From contig NZ_CP085224.1 of assembly GCF_044803115.1 (NCBI RefSeq), forward strand, positions 2,108,001 through 2,172,000: 64,000 bases of DNA, given 5' to 3'. Below, piece by piece: positions 1 to 8,072 of the stretch. The position numbers were made by a program, and so were the translations under genes. Below the pieces are notes generated by a model. It was not told where the DNA came from and did no database searches. It saw only the letters and a list, made by a program, of their open reading frames with translations. Position 1 is the first letter of the stretch; every line of letters starts with the position of its first letter. Source of the stretch: Caenispirillum salinarum_A (lineage in GTDB: Bacteria > Pseudomonadota > Alphaproteobacteria > Rhodospirillales > Rhodospirillaceae).

Positions 1-291
1 CCCTTCGCCGGCTCGGCCTATTCGACATCGAAGGCCGCGCTGTCGGGCCTGACGCGCGAGATGGCCGCCGAGATGGCGCAGCTTGGCATCCGCGTCAATG
101 CCGTCGCGCCGGGCGAAATCCAGACGGAGATGATCAGCCCCGAATACGAGGCACTGATCCCCCGCATCCCGCTCGACCGCATGGGCAAGCCCGAGGACGT
201 GGCGGCGGCGGTATTCCGCCTGTGCACGGACGAATTCAACTACGTCACGGGGACGGAGATCTTCGTCACGGGCGGCCAGCACCTGTATTGA
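1..291 (+). CDS. SDR family oxidoreductase, C-terminal part
   Basis: Short-chain dehydrogenase/reductase cut by the left edge; 96 residues are visible. The open frame runs from base 1, and its seventh to eleventh residues read YSTSK, the catalytic Tyr-xxx-Lys pair of the SDR active site. This is followed by the usual helix (MAAEMAQLGIRVNAVAPGEI), where the NAVAPG turn binds the cofactor, and by the C-terminal VTGTEIFVTGG strand. The family reduces or oxidises a carbonyl/alcohol with NAD(P)H; the sequence does not show the substrate. The first ATG at position 61 is internal, because the active-site Tyr lies upstream of it. Confidence 0.9.
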   Translation, partial: PFAGSAYSTSKAALSGLTREMAAEMAQLGIRVNAVAPGEIQTEMISPEYEALIPRIPLDRMGKPEDVAAAVFRLCTDEFNYVTGTEIFVTGGQHLY

Positions 292-493
292 GCGGCAGGA
301 CGGCGGACGCCGGAGGTGGACCCCGAAGGCAGCAGCCCCCTGCACTGGACTGGCCGTCTTTGCAGTGCCTCTGACCAGCAATCCGGCGATTTCTTGCAGC
401 CTCGCAGGCTCTAGCCGCGCTCCGGCGCTTGAAGCCGCCTCTTCGGCGCACATTTCCCGATCAGCGACACGTTGACGCATCGGAGATGTGCTC

Positions 494-637
494 ATGCCGA
501 CCGCTTCGACCCCTGTCTTTCGTGAGCCCGCGATGCCGCCTGCCGTCCGGCCCCCGCCCCGGCGCCCGCCCAGGCCGCGCCGCCCGGCCGGCACCATGCT
601 GGCGATGCTCACCGGCCCGCTGGCCTCGCAGGTCTAG
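494..637 (+). CDS. Possible 47-residue proline/arginine-rich small protein
   Basis: A short open frame in the otherwise empty 292-721 stretch. The ATG at 494 is preceded by CGGAG with about eight bases of spacing, and the TAG at 635-637 is followed 25 bases later by a strong terminator hairpin. The translation starts MPTASTPVFREPAMPP, runs through a Pro/Arg-rich middle and ends in a short hydrophobic stretch (MLAMLTGPLASQV). I recognise no family. It is supported only by the ribosome-binding site and the terminator; high GC content makes chance open frames common, so this is a weak call. Confidence 0.3.
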   Translation: MPTASTPVFREPAMPPAVRPPPRRPPRPRRPAGTMLAMLTGPLASQV

Positions 638-662
638 ACCCCCAACCGCGCGAGGCCACGGA

Positions 663-694
663 AAAGGGCGGTTCCCCCGGGGGAACCGCCCTTT
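663..694. terminator. Bidirectional rho-independent terminator
   Basis: A perfect 16-bp inverted repeat: AAAGGGCGGTTCCCCC at 663-678 and its complement at 679-694. The plus side is followed by CTTTTG and the minus side by TTCC. It can end the PadR-like gene on the minus strand and any plus-strand transcript entering from the left. Confidence 0.85.
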
Positions 695-721
695 CTTTTG
701 ACGCAAAGCGCACCGGCGCCG

Positions 722-1267
722 TCAGACCACCCCGACCTTCGCCCGCAGGCTGTTGAGCCAAGCAATGCGGGCCTCGGCGCGCTGCACTTCGTCGTCCAGC
801 CAGTCGGCCAGATAGCCGCCTTCGCCCTCCATGGCGTCGCGCAGGTCGATCAGGCGGTTCAGGCCCGTTTCCGAGGTGTCCAGCAGCAGGTCCACCTGCG
901 CCTTCTGGTCTTCCTTGGCCAGCAGGTGCAGGAAGCGGAACTTCAGCGCCGTGATGAGCTTCGACAGGTCCGACGCCGGCCGCAGGGGCGCGACCATCAG
1001 GTTGCGGAACTCGCGCTGGCCGGCCTCGGTGATGGTCAGTTCGGCGTCTTCCTCCATGCCCTCGCCGCCGACGGAGTCCACCAGTCCCTCGTAGCGCAGA
1101 AGCTCGATGGAGGTGCCCAGCAGGTCGACGCTCGGGCCCGTCAGGCGGCTGATGAAGTGCCGCACGCTGGATGCCAGATCACTATAGCGCATGGGGCCCG
1201 ATGCGATGGTGCCGAGGGCACACAGACGCACCGCCTCGCGCGGGGTCAATGTCTTGTCGGCGAACAT
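722..1267 (-). CDS. PadR-like winged-helix transcriptional regulator
   Basis: 181 residues. The N-terminal half (MFADKTLTPREAVRLCALG, then a helix-turn-helix and the LLRYEGLVDS wing) resembles PadR-type winged-helix regulators. The C-terminal half is a helical, acidic segment (roughly residues 110-180) as in the PadR dimerisation region. The start at 1267 is chosen because AGGAGA lies eight bases upstream; a further upstream GTG/ATG reading would run through the promoter. A sigma70-like promoter and two copies of AGTATACGCG lie just upstream, which fits autoregulation. The regulated target and ligand are unknown. Family assignment is by overall pattern, not a diagnostic motif. Confidence 0.65.
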   Translation of the reverse strand: MFADKTLTPREAVRLCALGTIASGPMRYSDLASSVRHFISRLTGPSVDLLGTSIELLRYEGLVDSVGGEGMEEDAELTITEAGQREFRNLMVAPLRPASDLSKLITALKFRFLHLLAKEDQKAQVDLLLDTSETGLNRLIDLRDAMEGEGGYLADWLDDEVQRAEARIAWLNSLRAKVGVV

Positions 1268-1320
1268 GGATCGGTCTCCTGGTCCGGGGTGGAGGCGGGC
1301 GAATTGCGAATCTTTCTCAA

Positions 1321-1349
1321 AGTATACGCGGCTTGGCGCCGATGTCCAA
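1321..1349 (-). promoter_or_regulatory. Sigma70-like promoter of the PadR-like gene
   Basis: On the minus strand TTGGAC (1344-1349) and TATACT (1321-1326) are separated by exactly 17 bases, about 54 bases upstream of the chosen start codon. Confidence 0.6.
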
Positions 1350-1377
1350 TGCCGCATTCGCCTTGATAGTATACGCG
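1321..1377. repeat. Direct repeat AGTATACGCG x2 (possible operator)
   Basis: The identical 10-mer AGTATACGCG occurs at 1321-1330 and 1368-1377, 47 bases apart. The first copy contains the -10 hexamer of the PadR-like promoter. The second has no matching -35 element, so it looks more like a binding site than a second promoter. The spacing is between four and five helical turns. Confidence 0.45.
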
Positions 1378-1394
1378 CGCCGGACGGGACCGGA

Positions 1395-2441
1395 TCACGC
1401 CAGCGATTGCCGTGGCGGGGGCGGCGCGGCGCGGGCGCAGATGACCACCTGGTCGCCGCCCATGGTGCGCGCCTCGGTCAAGGCGGTGTCGGCGGCGGTC
1501 AGGGCCGCCTCCACGCCGCGCGGGCCGACCACGGCGGCCACGCCGGCGGTGATGGTGGCCGAGTAGGGTTCCCCGGCCGCATCGACGGGCGATGCCGCGA
1601 GAATGGCGCGCAGGCGCTCCGCCAGGGCGCGGCCCTCGTCCAGGTCGCTGTCGGGCAGGTAGACGGCCAGAACGGCGCTTTGCAGCCGCCCCACCACGCC
1701 GTCATGGCCCAGGCGCTGGGCGAGGGCGGTGATCTCCTTGACCACCGACTCGGCGGCGGACAGGCCGAGTTCGGCCCGGATGAGGTCCAGGCTGTCGACT
1801 TCCATCAGCACCAGCGCGCCGGGGCCCGAGCCCATCCATGTCGCCTGGTCCAGGAATCCGCGACGGTTGAGGGCGCCGGTCACGCTGTCGGTCAGGGCCA
1901 GGCGGCGAAGCTGCTCCGACGCCTTGGCCGACTGGTCGAGCAGCATGCGGTTGCGGCGGCGCTCGTCGATCAGGGCCGAGGCCATTTCAGCAATGCGGCC
2001 GAGGCCGTGGAACTGGTCTTCGCTTAGGGTGCGGGGCACGCGGTCGATGACGCAGACGGTTCCCAGCAAGGCGCCGTCGCCCGCCATGATGGGCCAGCCG
2101 GCGTAGAAACGGATGCCCGGCGGGCCCGTCACCAGCGGATTGTCGATAAACCGGGAGTCGGCGGTGGCGTCCTCCACCACCAGGGGCTCGGCGGCGGCGA
2201 TGGCATGGCCGCAGAACGCATATTCGCGCGGGGTCTCCTGCGCTTCCAGCCCGCGGCGCGCCTTGAACCACTGGCGCGACTTGTCGAGCAGGCTGACCAG
2301 CGCGATGGGGGTATCGCACAATGTCGCCGCCAGATCGGTCATGGCGTCGAAGACCGGGTCCGGCGGCGTGTCCAGCAGGGCGCACTCCTCAAGAACGAGA
2401 AGGCGCAGGGCCTCGTCGGCGGGAGCGGGAGGAGCAATCAT
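1395..2441 (-). CDS. GAF domain protein with degenerate GGDEF domain
   Basis: 348 residues with no membrane segment. Residues about 10-150 form a GAF domain (LLDTPPDPVFDAMTDLAA, AFCGHAI, FYAGWPI, LGTVCVIDR). Residues about 185-340 match a diguanylate cyclase fold: LALTDSVTGALNRRGFL corresponds to the conserved DxLTGLxNRR entry. At the signature loop, where active enzymes read RLGGDEF, this protein reads RLQSAVLAV, so the metal- and GTP-binding GGDEF residues are gone. Catalysis is therefore unlikely, and a sensory, GTP-binding or scaffold role is more plausible. The start at 2441 follows a GGAG-poor leader; an AT-rich stretch 40-60 bases upstream may hold the promoter. Confidence 0.85.
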   Translation of the reverse strand: MIAPPAPADEALRLLVLEECALLDTPPDPVFDAMTDLAATLCDTPIALVSLLDKSRQWFKARRGLEAQETPREYAFCGHAIAAAEPLVVEDATADSRFIDNPLVTGPPGIRFYAGWPIMAGDGALLGTVCVIDRVPRTLSEDQFHGLGRIAEMASALIDERRRNRMLLDQSAKASEQLRRLALTDSVTGALNRRGFLDQATWMGSGPGALVLMEVDSLDLIRAELGLSAAESVVKEITALAQRLGHDGVVGRLQSAVLAVYLPDSDLDEGRALAERLRAILAASPVDAAGEPYSATITAGVAAVVGPRGVEAALTAADTALTEARTMGGDQVVICARAAPPPPRQSLA

Positions 2442-2611
2442 GGGCGGCCCGTTCGTGCAGCGCCCGGCACAGGGCCGAGCGGTGTGTGTCTGTGTATAAT
2501 ATAGGATGTAAAAGGGTGCGCGCACGACATCTCCGACGACGGCCGCGCATGGGAAACACGAGGTATGGCTCAGGCCTGAATGGCGGCCGGCAGCCGCCCG
2601 GGCGGCGGAGG

Positions 2612-3835
2612 TTACTCCGCCGCCTCAGGGACCTTCTGGATGCCCAGCGTCTGCCAAACGTCGCACAGCGCATCCACCAGATAATCCATGGCGTCGTCGT
2701 CGTGCAGCGGCGTCGGCGTGATGCGCAGGCGCTCGGTGCCTTTGGGCACCGTGGGATAGTTGATGGGCTGGACGTAGATGGAATGACGGTCCAGCAGCAG
2801 GTCGCTGGCCTGCTTGCACAGCGTCGGGTCGCCCACCAGCACCGGCACGATGTGGCTGACCGAGGGCATCACGGGAATGCCGCGCTCGCGCAGGCGGCGC
2901 TTGGCGGTGGCGGCGCGCTCCTGGTGGCGTTCGCGCAGCGCATTGTGATCCTTGAGGTAGCGCACGCTTTCCAGCGCGCCGGCGGCGACGGCCGGCGGCA
3001 GGCTGGTGGTGAAGATGAAGCCGGCGCCGAAGCTGCGGATGAAGTCGATCATGCGGGCCGAGCCGGCGATATAGCCGCCGACGACGCCGATCGCCTTGCC
3101 CATGGTGCCCTGGATGATGTCGACCCGGTCGGCCACGCCGTCGCGCTCCGCCACGCCCGAGCCCCGCTGGCCGTACATGCCGACCGCGTGGACCTCGTCC
3201 AGGAAGGTCATGGCGCCGTGCTCCTCGGCGCAGGAGATGATCTCGTCCAGCGGCGCGATGTCGCCGTCCATGGAGTAGACGCTTTCGAACACCACGACCT
3301 TGGGCTGGTCCTTGGGGTATTCGGACATGAGCTTGTCGAGGTGCGCCACGTCGTTGTGCTTCCAGATCTTCTTGGGCGCGCGGGAATGGCGCACGCCCTC
3401 GATCATGGAGTTGTGGTTCAATTCGTCCGAGAACAGCACCACGTCGGGAATCTGGCCGCCCAGCGTCATCAGCGTCGTCAGGTTGGCGACGTAGCCCGAC
3501 GTGAAGGTCAGCGCCGCTTCCTTGCGGTGCCAGGCAGCCAACTCCTGCTCCAGCAGCACATGATAGTGCGTGGTGCCGCTGATGTTGCGGGTGCCGCCGG
3601 CGCCGGCGCCGGAGCGGTTGATGGCCTCGCACATGGCGCCGCGCACGCCGTCGTGCATCCCCATGCCGAGGTAGTCGTTACTGCACCAGATGGTGATGTC
3701 GCGCACGCCGCCGTCGCGGTGGTTGGCCGCACGCGGGAAGGCACCCACCTTGCGCTCCAGATCGGCGAAGATGCGATAGTTGCCCTCGCTCTTGAGCGCG
3801 TCCAGGCGCTCGGCGAAGTAGGCCTCGTAGTCCAT
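2612..3835 (-). CDS. hemA: 5-aminolevulinate synthase
   Basis: 407 residues, the normal length for bacterial ALAS. It condenses glycine and succinyl-CoA to 5-aminolevulinate in the first step of the C4 haem pathway, in the cytoplasm with PLP. The alpha-oxoamine synthase landmarks appear in order: MDYEAYFAERLDALK at the N-terminus, CSNDYLGMG, FTSGYVANL, HNSMIEGVR, DEVHAVGMYG and GTMGKAIG, where the Lys near residue 248 forms the Schiff base with PLP. The start at 3835 gives the canonical N-terminus; the open frame extends upstream but with unrelated sequence. Together with hemN at 30729-32078 it shows haem made by the alphaproteobacterial route. Confidence 0.97.
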   Translation of the reverse strand: MDYEAYFAERLDALKSEGNYRIFADLERKVGAFPRAANHRDGGVRDITIWCSNDYLGMGMHDGVRGAMCEAINRSGAGAGGTRNISGTTHYHVLLEQELAAWHRKEAALTFTSGYVANLTTLMTLGGQIPDVVLFSDELNHNSMIEGVRHSRAPKKIWKHNDVAHLDKLMSEYPKDQPKVVVFESVYSMDGDIAPLDEIISCAEEHGAMTFLDEVHAVGMYGQRGSGVAERDGVADRVDIIQGTMGKAIGVVGGYIAGSARMIDFIRSFGAGFIFTTSLPPAVAAGALESVRYLKDHNALRERHQERAATAKRRLRERGIPVMPSVSHIVPVLVGDPTLCKQASDLLLDRHSIYVQPINYPTVPKGTERLRITPTPLHDDDAMDYLVDALCDVWQTLGIQKVPEAAE

Positions 3836-4102
3836 GGGCAGGGTCACCTTGTCTGGTGGCACGGCGTTAGCGCCTTCCGCGCGCTGCCGTCGCCGACGTT
3901 TTCCTCCGGAGCGTCGGTCCGTCCGGAGCGGTATCACGATATCGGTGCATACGGTATCGCGTCCGCCGCCGGATCGTCCAGCGCCAAGGCGCGCCAGCGC
4001 GCCGTGTCGGGTATGTCCGCCGACTCTACGGCAGGCCGGCGACTCGCTGCAAGCCACGCCTTCGTGCCATGAGTCGTCATGAACACCTTACACCAAGATG
4101 TG

Positions 4103-5599
4103 TCAGCCAAGCCAGCTTCGCATGCGGCGGGTGGCGGGATCGACCTCGACGATGCGATGGTTGTTGGTGTCGGACACCAGCAACCGCCCCTTGGGCGTGG
4201 GCCACAGGCCCGCGGGCTCCCACAGCGGGCGGCGGCAGGCGGCGCCGGTGCAGTGCAGGCGGCCGGTCTTGAGGGTTTCCACCGTGCCGGCGGCCTCGTC
4301 GATGAGGCGGATGGCATGGTTGTAGCTGTCGGCGACCGCCACGCGCCCGTCGGGCATGACGGCCACCCCCAGCGGATGCTGCATGCGCGCCGCCGTCATG
4401 GGGCCGTCGTCGTGACCGAAATCGAACAGGCCGCGGCCGACCAGCGTCTCCACCCGCGCCGTCTGGCCCAGGCGCCAGCCGTCCAGGATGACCTTGCGCA
4501 CGGCCGAGGTTTCGCTGTCGGCGAAATACAGCGCCGAGGCGTCGGGCGCCAGGGCCAGTCCGCTGGGTTGGGCGAGCAGGGCACTGGTGGCGGGGCCGTC
4601 GTGGATGTTCTCGCCGCCCGTGCCGGCCAACGGTTCCACCGTGCCGGCCACCGTGTCCATGGCGAGGATCTGGTGCGTGCCGGCGTTGGCGATGAACAGC
4701 GTGCGGCCGTCGGGCGTGATCTCCAGGTCCCAGGGCGAGGCCAGCGCGGTCTCGGCCGCCGACTGGCGCATGGACACGGGCAGGCCGCGGAACCGCAGGC
4801 CGGCAACCGTGGTCACCGCGCCCGAGCACAGGTCGATGCGCCGCACCAGGTGGTTGCCCGTGTCGGCGACGAATATGGCGTCTTCGGTACACGCAAGGCC
4901 CTGCGGCGAGGCGAAGGCGGCATGTTCGGCCTGGCCGTCGTCGGTGCCCGGCAGTCCGGCGCCGTAGCGCGACAGCACGCGGCCGTCGGACTCGCACACA
5001 AGAACCTGATGGTTGCCGCCGTCGGCCACCGCCCAGCGGCCTTCCGCCCCGGCCAGGGGCTTGACCTTGCCGGGGAACCGCAACGGCCCGCCGCCCGCCG
5101 CCGAGGGTACGGAGAGCGGCATATCCACCGGCATGCGCGGGCTGACGCCGCCCAGGGTGTCTATCAGATCGCTTAAGCCCTGGATCATGAGGGCCGGGTC
5201 GGGCTCGCCGGACAATTGACCGATCACCTTGCCGTTGGGACAGATGAGCACCAGCGTCGGCCATGCCCGCACGGCGTATTCGTCCCACAGCGTCATGTAG
5301 GGGTCGTGAACCACGGGATGGCGGATGCCGTACCGCCGGACGGCGTGTTCCACGGCCTCGGGACAGCGCTCGGCGGCGAACTTCGGGCTGTGAACGCCAA
5401 TGACGGCGACCTGGTGGGGAAAGGCTTCCTCGATCTGGCGCAGGGTCGGCAGGACCTGGACGCAGTTGATGCAGCAGTAGGTCCAGAAATCCAGGATCAC
5501 GATCCGTCCCCGCAGCGACTTCAGCGACAGCGGGTCGGGCGTGTTGAACCAGGCGAGTCCCTTGCGGTCGATCTCCGGCGCCGTGACGAGGCCGTACAT
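4103..5599 (-). CDS. Thioredoxin-like/NHL-repeat protein (NHLRC2-like)
   Basis: 498 residues. The first about 150 residues form a thioredoxin/TlpA fold (IVILDFWTYCCINC) with a redox-type Cys43-Ile-Asn-Cys46 pair, followed by a long beta-propeller of NHL repeats (repeats of the type LASPWDLEITPDGRTLFIANAG, with VAVMPDGRVAVADSYNHAIR and LLVSDTNNHRI near the C-terminus). The architecture matches the conserved thioredoxin-NHL family that includes NHLRC2. The biochemical role is not established. There is no signal peptide, so it is probably cytoplasmic. The start at 5599 has AGGAA and GGAAG upstream. It lies 267 bases before hemA on the same strand. Confidence 0.88.
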   Translation of the reverse strand: MYGLVTAPEIDRKGLAWFNTPDPLSLKSLRGRIVILDFWTYCCINCVQVLPTLRQIEEAFPHQVAVIGVHSPKFAAERCPEAVEHAVRRYGIRHPVVHDPYMTLWDEYAVRAWPTLVLICPNGKVIGQLSGEPDPALMIQGLSDLIDTLGGVSPRMPVDMPLSVPSAAGGGPLRFPGKVKPLAGAEGRWAVADGGNHQVLVCESDGRVLSRYGAGLPGTDDGQAEHAAFASPQGLACTEDAIFVADTGNHLVRRIDLCSGAVTTVAGLRFRGLPVSMRQSAAETALASPWDLEITPDGRTLFIANAGTHQILAMDTVAGTVEPLAGTGGENIHDGPATSALLAQPSGLALAPDASALYFADSETSAVRKVILDGWRLGQTARVETLVGRGLFDFGHDDGPMTAARMQHPLGVAVMPDGRVAVADSYNHAIRLIDEAAGTVETLKTGRLHCTGAACRRPLWEPAGLWPTPKGRLLVSDTNNHRIVEVDPATRRMRSWLG

Positions 5600-5844
5600 G
5601 CCCTTCCGTTTCCTCACGTTTCCGTGGCTGGGACCGCCTATATGGCTTCGCTCTTCCGGAGTGGCAAGTTGTGCCGCCACCACGCGGCCGGCGGGTGATC
5701 TTCCCGGCGCGGGCCGCGCGTGCCCCCTGTGCAGCCCGGTCCGGTTGGGGTATGCTGCTTCCGTTTCAAGGGTTTAACCCCACAAACGCAGTGGCGGCGA
5801 AGGGCGCGCCAAGGCCTCGCCGGCGATCGAAACAGGAGGAACGC

Positions 5845-6681
5845 ATGGCGCTGAAGGACATCATGGTTGTCGTCGATGGGTCGCGGCACGCGGCGACGCG
5901 CCTGGACGTCGCCATCCAGCTCGCCAACGACCACGACGCCCACCTGACGGGCCTGTTCGTCCGCATGGTGCCGCACGTGCCGCAGTTCGTCATGAGCCAG
6001 CTCGGCCCCGAGGTGCAGAAGGTCCAGAACCAGTACGCGCAGGAAGCATCGGACCGCGCCCACAAGCTGTTCGAGGACAAGGTGCGCGCCGGCGGCGTGC
6101 GGGCCGAATGGCGCTCGGTGGAGGGCAACCTGATCGACCAGGTGTGCCTGCACGCCAAGTACACCGACCTGGTCGTCATCGGCCAGCGCGACACCAGCGC
6201 CGAGGCCATGGAAGGCGAGGACCAGCTGGTGGACCAGGTGGTGCTGGACGCCGGCCGGCCGGTCCTGGTGGTGCCCTACGCCGGCACCTTCCCGCACGTC
6301 GGCCGCAGGATCATGGTCGCCTGGAACGGCGGCCGCGAGGCCACCCGCGCCGTCAACGACGCGATGCCGCTTCTGCAGAAGGCCAAGCACGTCGAGGTCA
6401 TGGCCATCAACCCGCGCGGCGGGGCCCGCGGCCACGGCGACGTTCCGGGGGCGGACATCGCCCTGCACCTTGCGCGCCACGATGTCCACGCCAATGCCGA
6501 ACATGTGTTCTCCGACGACGTCGATCCGGGCTCCATGCTGCTGTCGCGCGTGACGGACGAGAACATCGACATGCTGGTCATGGGCGCCTATGGTCGCTCG
6601 CGCCTGCGCGAACTGGTGCTGGGCGGGGCGACGCGCCACATCCTGCGCCACATGACCGTGCCGGTGCTGATGTCGCACTGA
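5845..6681 (+). CDS. Tandem universal stress protein
   Basis: 278 residues made of two UspA domains: residues 1-140 (KDIMVVVDGSRHA ... LVVIGQRD) and 150-278 (RRIMVAWNGGREA ... MLVMGAYGRSRLRELVLGGAT). The second domain keeps the G-2x-G-9x-G ATP-binding signature; the first does not show it clearly. A strong AGGAGG at 5834-5839 sets the start at 5845. A terminator hairpin follows at 6737. Tandem Usp proteins are cytoplasmic, dimer-like stress proteins; the trigger for this one is unknown. Confidence 0.92.
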   Translation: MALKDIMVVVDGSRHAATRLDVAIQLANDHDAHLTGLFVRMVPHVPQFVMSQLGPEVQKVQNQYAQEASDRAHKLFEDKVRAGGVRAEWRSVEGNLIDQVCLHAKYTDLVVIGQRDTSAEAMEGEDQLVDQVVLDAGRPVLVVPYAGTFPHVGRRIMVAWNGGREATRAVNDAMPLLQKAKHVEVMAINPRGGARGHGDVPGADIALHLARHDVHANAEHVFSDDVDPGSMLLSRVTDENIDMLVMGAYGRSRLRELVLGGATRHILRHMTVPVLMSH

Positions 6682-6736
6682 GGCGCGTGAGCGGTTTTTC
6701 CGGCCGGGGTTGATCCCGGTGGGAAACACCTCATGT

Positions 6737-6764
6737 CAGGGCGGTTCCGAACGGGGCCGCCCTG
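6737..6764 (+). terminator. Terminator after the Usp gene
   Basis: Stem CAGGGCGG (6737-6744) with CCGCCCTG (6757-6764), 12-base loop, followed by CGTCTTTG. Weak U-tract. Confidence 0.6.
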
Positions 6765-6861
6765 CGTCTTTGGGGGTATCCGGGTCGGGTTTGCCTTGCT
6801 CCGGTCATAAAGCCGACGTAGGACTTGCCGCGGCTTCACAACAAGAGGACAGCGAAGAGCG

Positions 6862-7578
6862 ATGGCACGACCGCGCAGCCGTCACCAGCGCGAGCGCCGA
6901 GCGCGTTTCTGGAAGGGACTGTTCAAGTTCGTCGTCTTCCTGGGGCTGATCGGCGCGACGGCCTATTACGCCTACGAGGCGGGCACCCGCCTGTCGGCCC
7001 AGGAGATCGCGGACCTGAAGGCCGAGATCTCCCGCCTGTCGGAGTCCGAACAGGCGCAGCTGACCCGCTCGCAGGAGCTTGAGTCGCTGCTGACCGACGC
7101 GCGCCGGACCGCCGAGGACTACCGCCTGCGCTACGAGGAAGTGGCACCGGCGGCGGTGCAAGAGGTCCTGAGCGAGGTGCGCGAGAAGATGAACGAGGGG
7201 CTGTCGGCCGACCGCCTGGCCTTCGTCGTCAGCCAGGCGCATCCGCCGCGCGAGTGCTCCGACACCGAGACGCGGCGCTTCATCGCCAAGACGGAAAACT
7301 ACGACGGCGCCAATACCTGGGTGCGCTTCGACGACGCCATCACCGTCAGCGGCACGGGTGCTGCGGCCAACCAGGGGCGCGAGCAGTGGTTTGACCCGGC
7401 CGAACCCGTCACCATGACCTTCTCGCCGCTGGGCGAGGACGCGCAGACGGTGCAGGGCGAACTGCCGTTGCAGCATTCCATGGTCTTCAAGGGCAAGGAA
7501 TACCGCTTCACCGCCACCCCCGGATCGCGCGGCTTCATCGAGGTGACCGCCGACTGGTGCGATTATTCGGCCGGGTGA
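6862..7578 (+). CDS. Single-span membrane protein with coiled coil, function unknown
   Basis: 238 residues that I cannot assign to a named family. A basic N-terminus (RPRSRHQRERRARFWKG) precedes one membrane helix at about residues 20-41. A heptad-rich coiled coil follows at about 48-110 (AQEIADLKAEISRLSESEQ) and then a compact C-terminal domain with two Cys residues (ECSDTETRRFI, DWCDYSAG) and beta-rich sequence. The positive-inside rule puts the C-terminal domain in the periplasm. It stands alone, ended by a strong terminator, so the context gives no functional hint. Confidence 0.8.
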   Translation: MARPRSRHQRERRARFWKGLFKFVVFLGLIGATAYYAYEAGTRLSAQEIADLKAEISRLSESEQAQLTRSQELESLLTDARRTAEDYRLRYEEVAPAAVQEVLSEVREKMNEGLSADRLAFVVSQAHPPRECSDTETRRFIAKTENYDGANTWVRFDDAITVSGTGAAANQGREQWFDPAEPVTMTFSPLGEDAQTVQGELPLQHSMVFKGKEYRFTATPGSRGFIEVTADWCDYSAG

Positions 7579-7601
7579 GGGTGATCGCCCGGCACTGGTG
7601 A

Positions 7602-7631
7602 AAAAGGGGCGGCCCGATGGGCGCCCCTTTT
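7602..7631 (+). terminator. Rho-independent terminator
   Basis: AAAAGGGGCG (7602-7611) pairs with CGCCCCTTTT (7622-7631), followed by CTTTTTC. It ends the coiled-coil membrane protein gene and, read on the minus strand, can also end the DUF3253 gene. Confidence 0.85.
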
Positions 7632-7686
7632 CTTTTTCATTCGCCGCCATCACGCTCGCGAAACGCGATCCAGCTTGATCCGCCGC

Positions 7687-7980
7687 TTACCCCTGCGGCA
7701 GGCGGATGCGCACCAGCCCCTTGAAGTCCTCGGGGTCCTGGACGATGCCCTTGCGCACGATCTCAACCTTCCCCTGGCGGGCCAGCGCGACGATCTGCTG
7801 CTTGGTCGGCACCATGTAGCGGCGCCAGCCCTCGTCGGTGTCCTTGGGGCGGCGGTGTTCCTCGAAATAGGCCTGCGCCGCGTCCTCGGGCCGGATGCTG
7901 CCCTTGGCGGCGCAGAGGTCGAGGATGCATTGGGCCAGCGGGTCGCCCTTCTTCTGCTGCTGGTCGTCGTCGATGCTCAT
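7687..7980 (-). CDS. DUF3253 family small protein
   Basis: 97 residues, likely a winged-helix-like fold. After a polar N-terminus (SIDDDQQQKKGDP) it shows the family pattern: ILDLCAAKGSIRPEDAA, an internal Trp-Arg segment (EGWRRYMVP), then IVALARQGKVEIVRKG and the closing DPEDFKGLVRIRLPQ. The biochemical role of DUF3253 proteins is not known. It sits 92 bases downstream of the FtsK-like gene on the same strand and may be co-transcribed with it. Confidence 0.8.
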   Translation of the reverse strand: MSIDDDQQQKKGDPLAQCILDLCAAKGSIRPEDAAQAYFEEHRRPKDTDEGWRRYMVPTKQQIVALARQGKVEIVRKGIVQDPEDFKGLVRIRLPQG

Positions 7981-8072
7981 GGTGTGGCAATCTTTCACGG
8001 TGTGACGGAATGGAAAGCGGCGAGTCCTACTCCCAGGACCCGCCGCCCGCAAGAGGCATCTCGGCCGGCGTC

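Noticed and set aside
2321..4072. A plus-strand open frame opposite hemA
   Set aside because: Shadow of hemA; composition is dominated by Arg, Ala, His and Val without recognisable domains.
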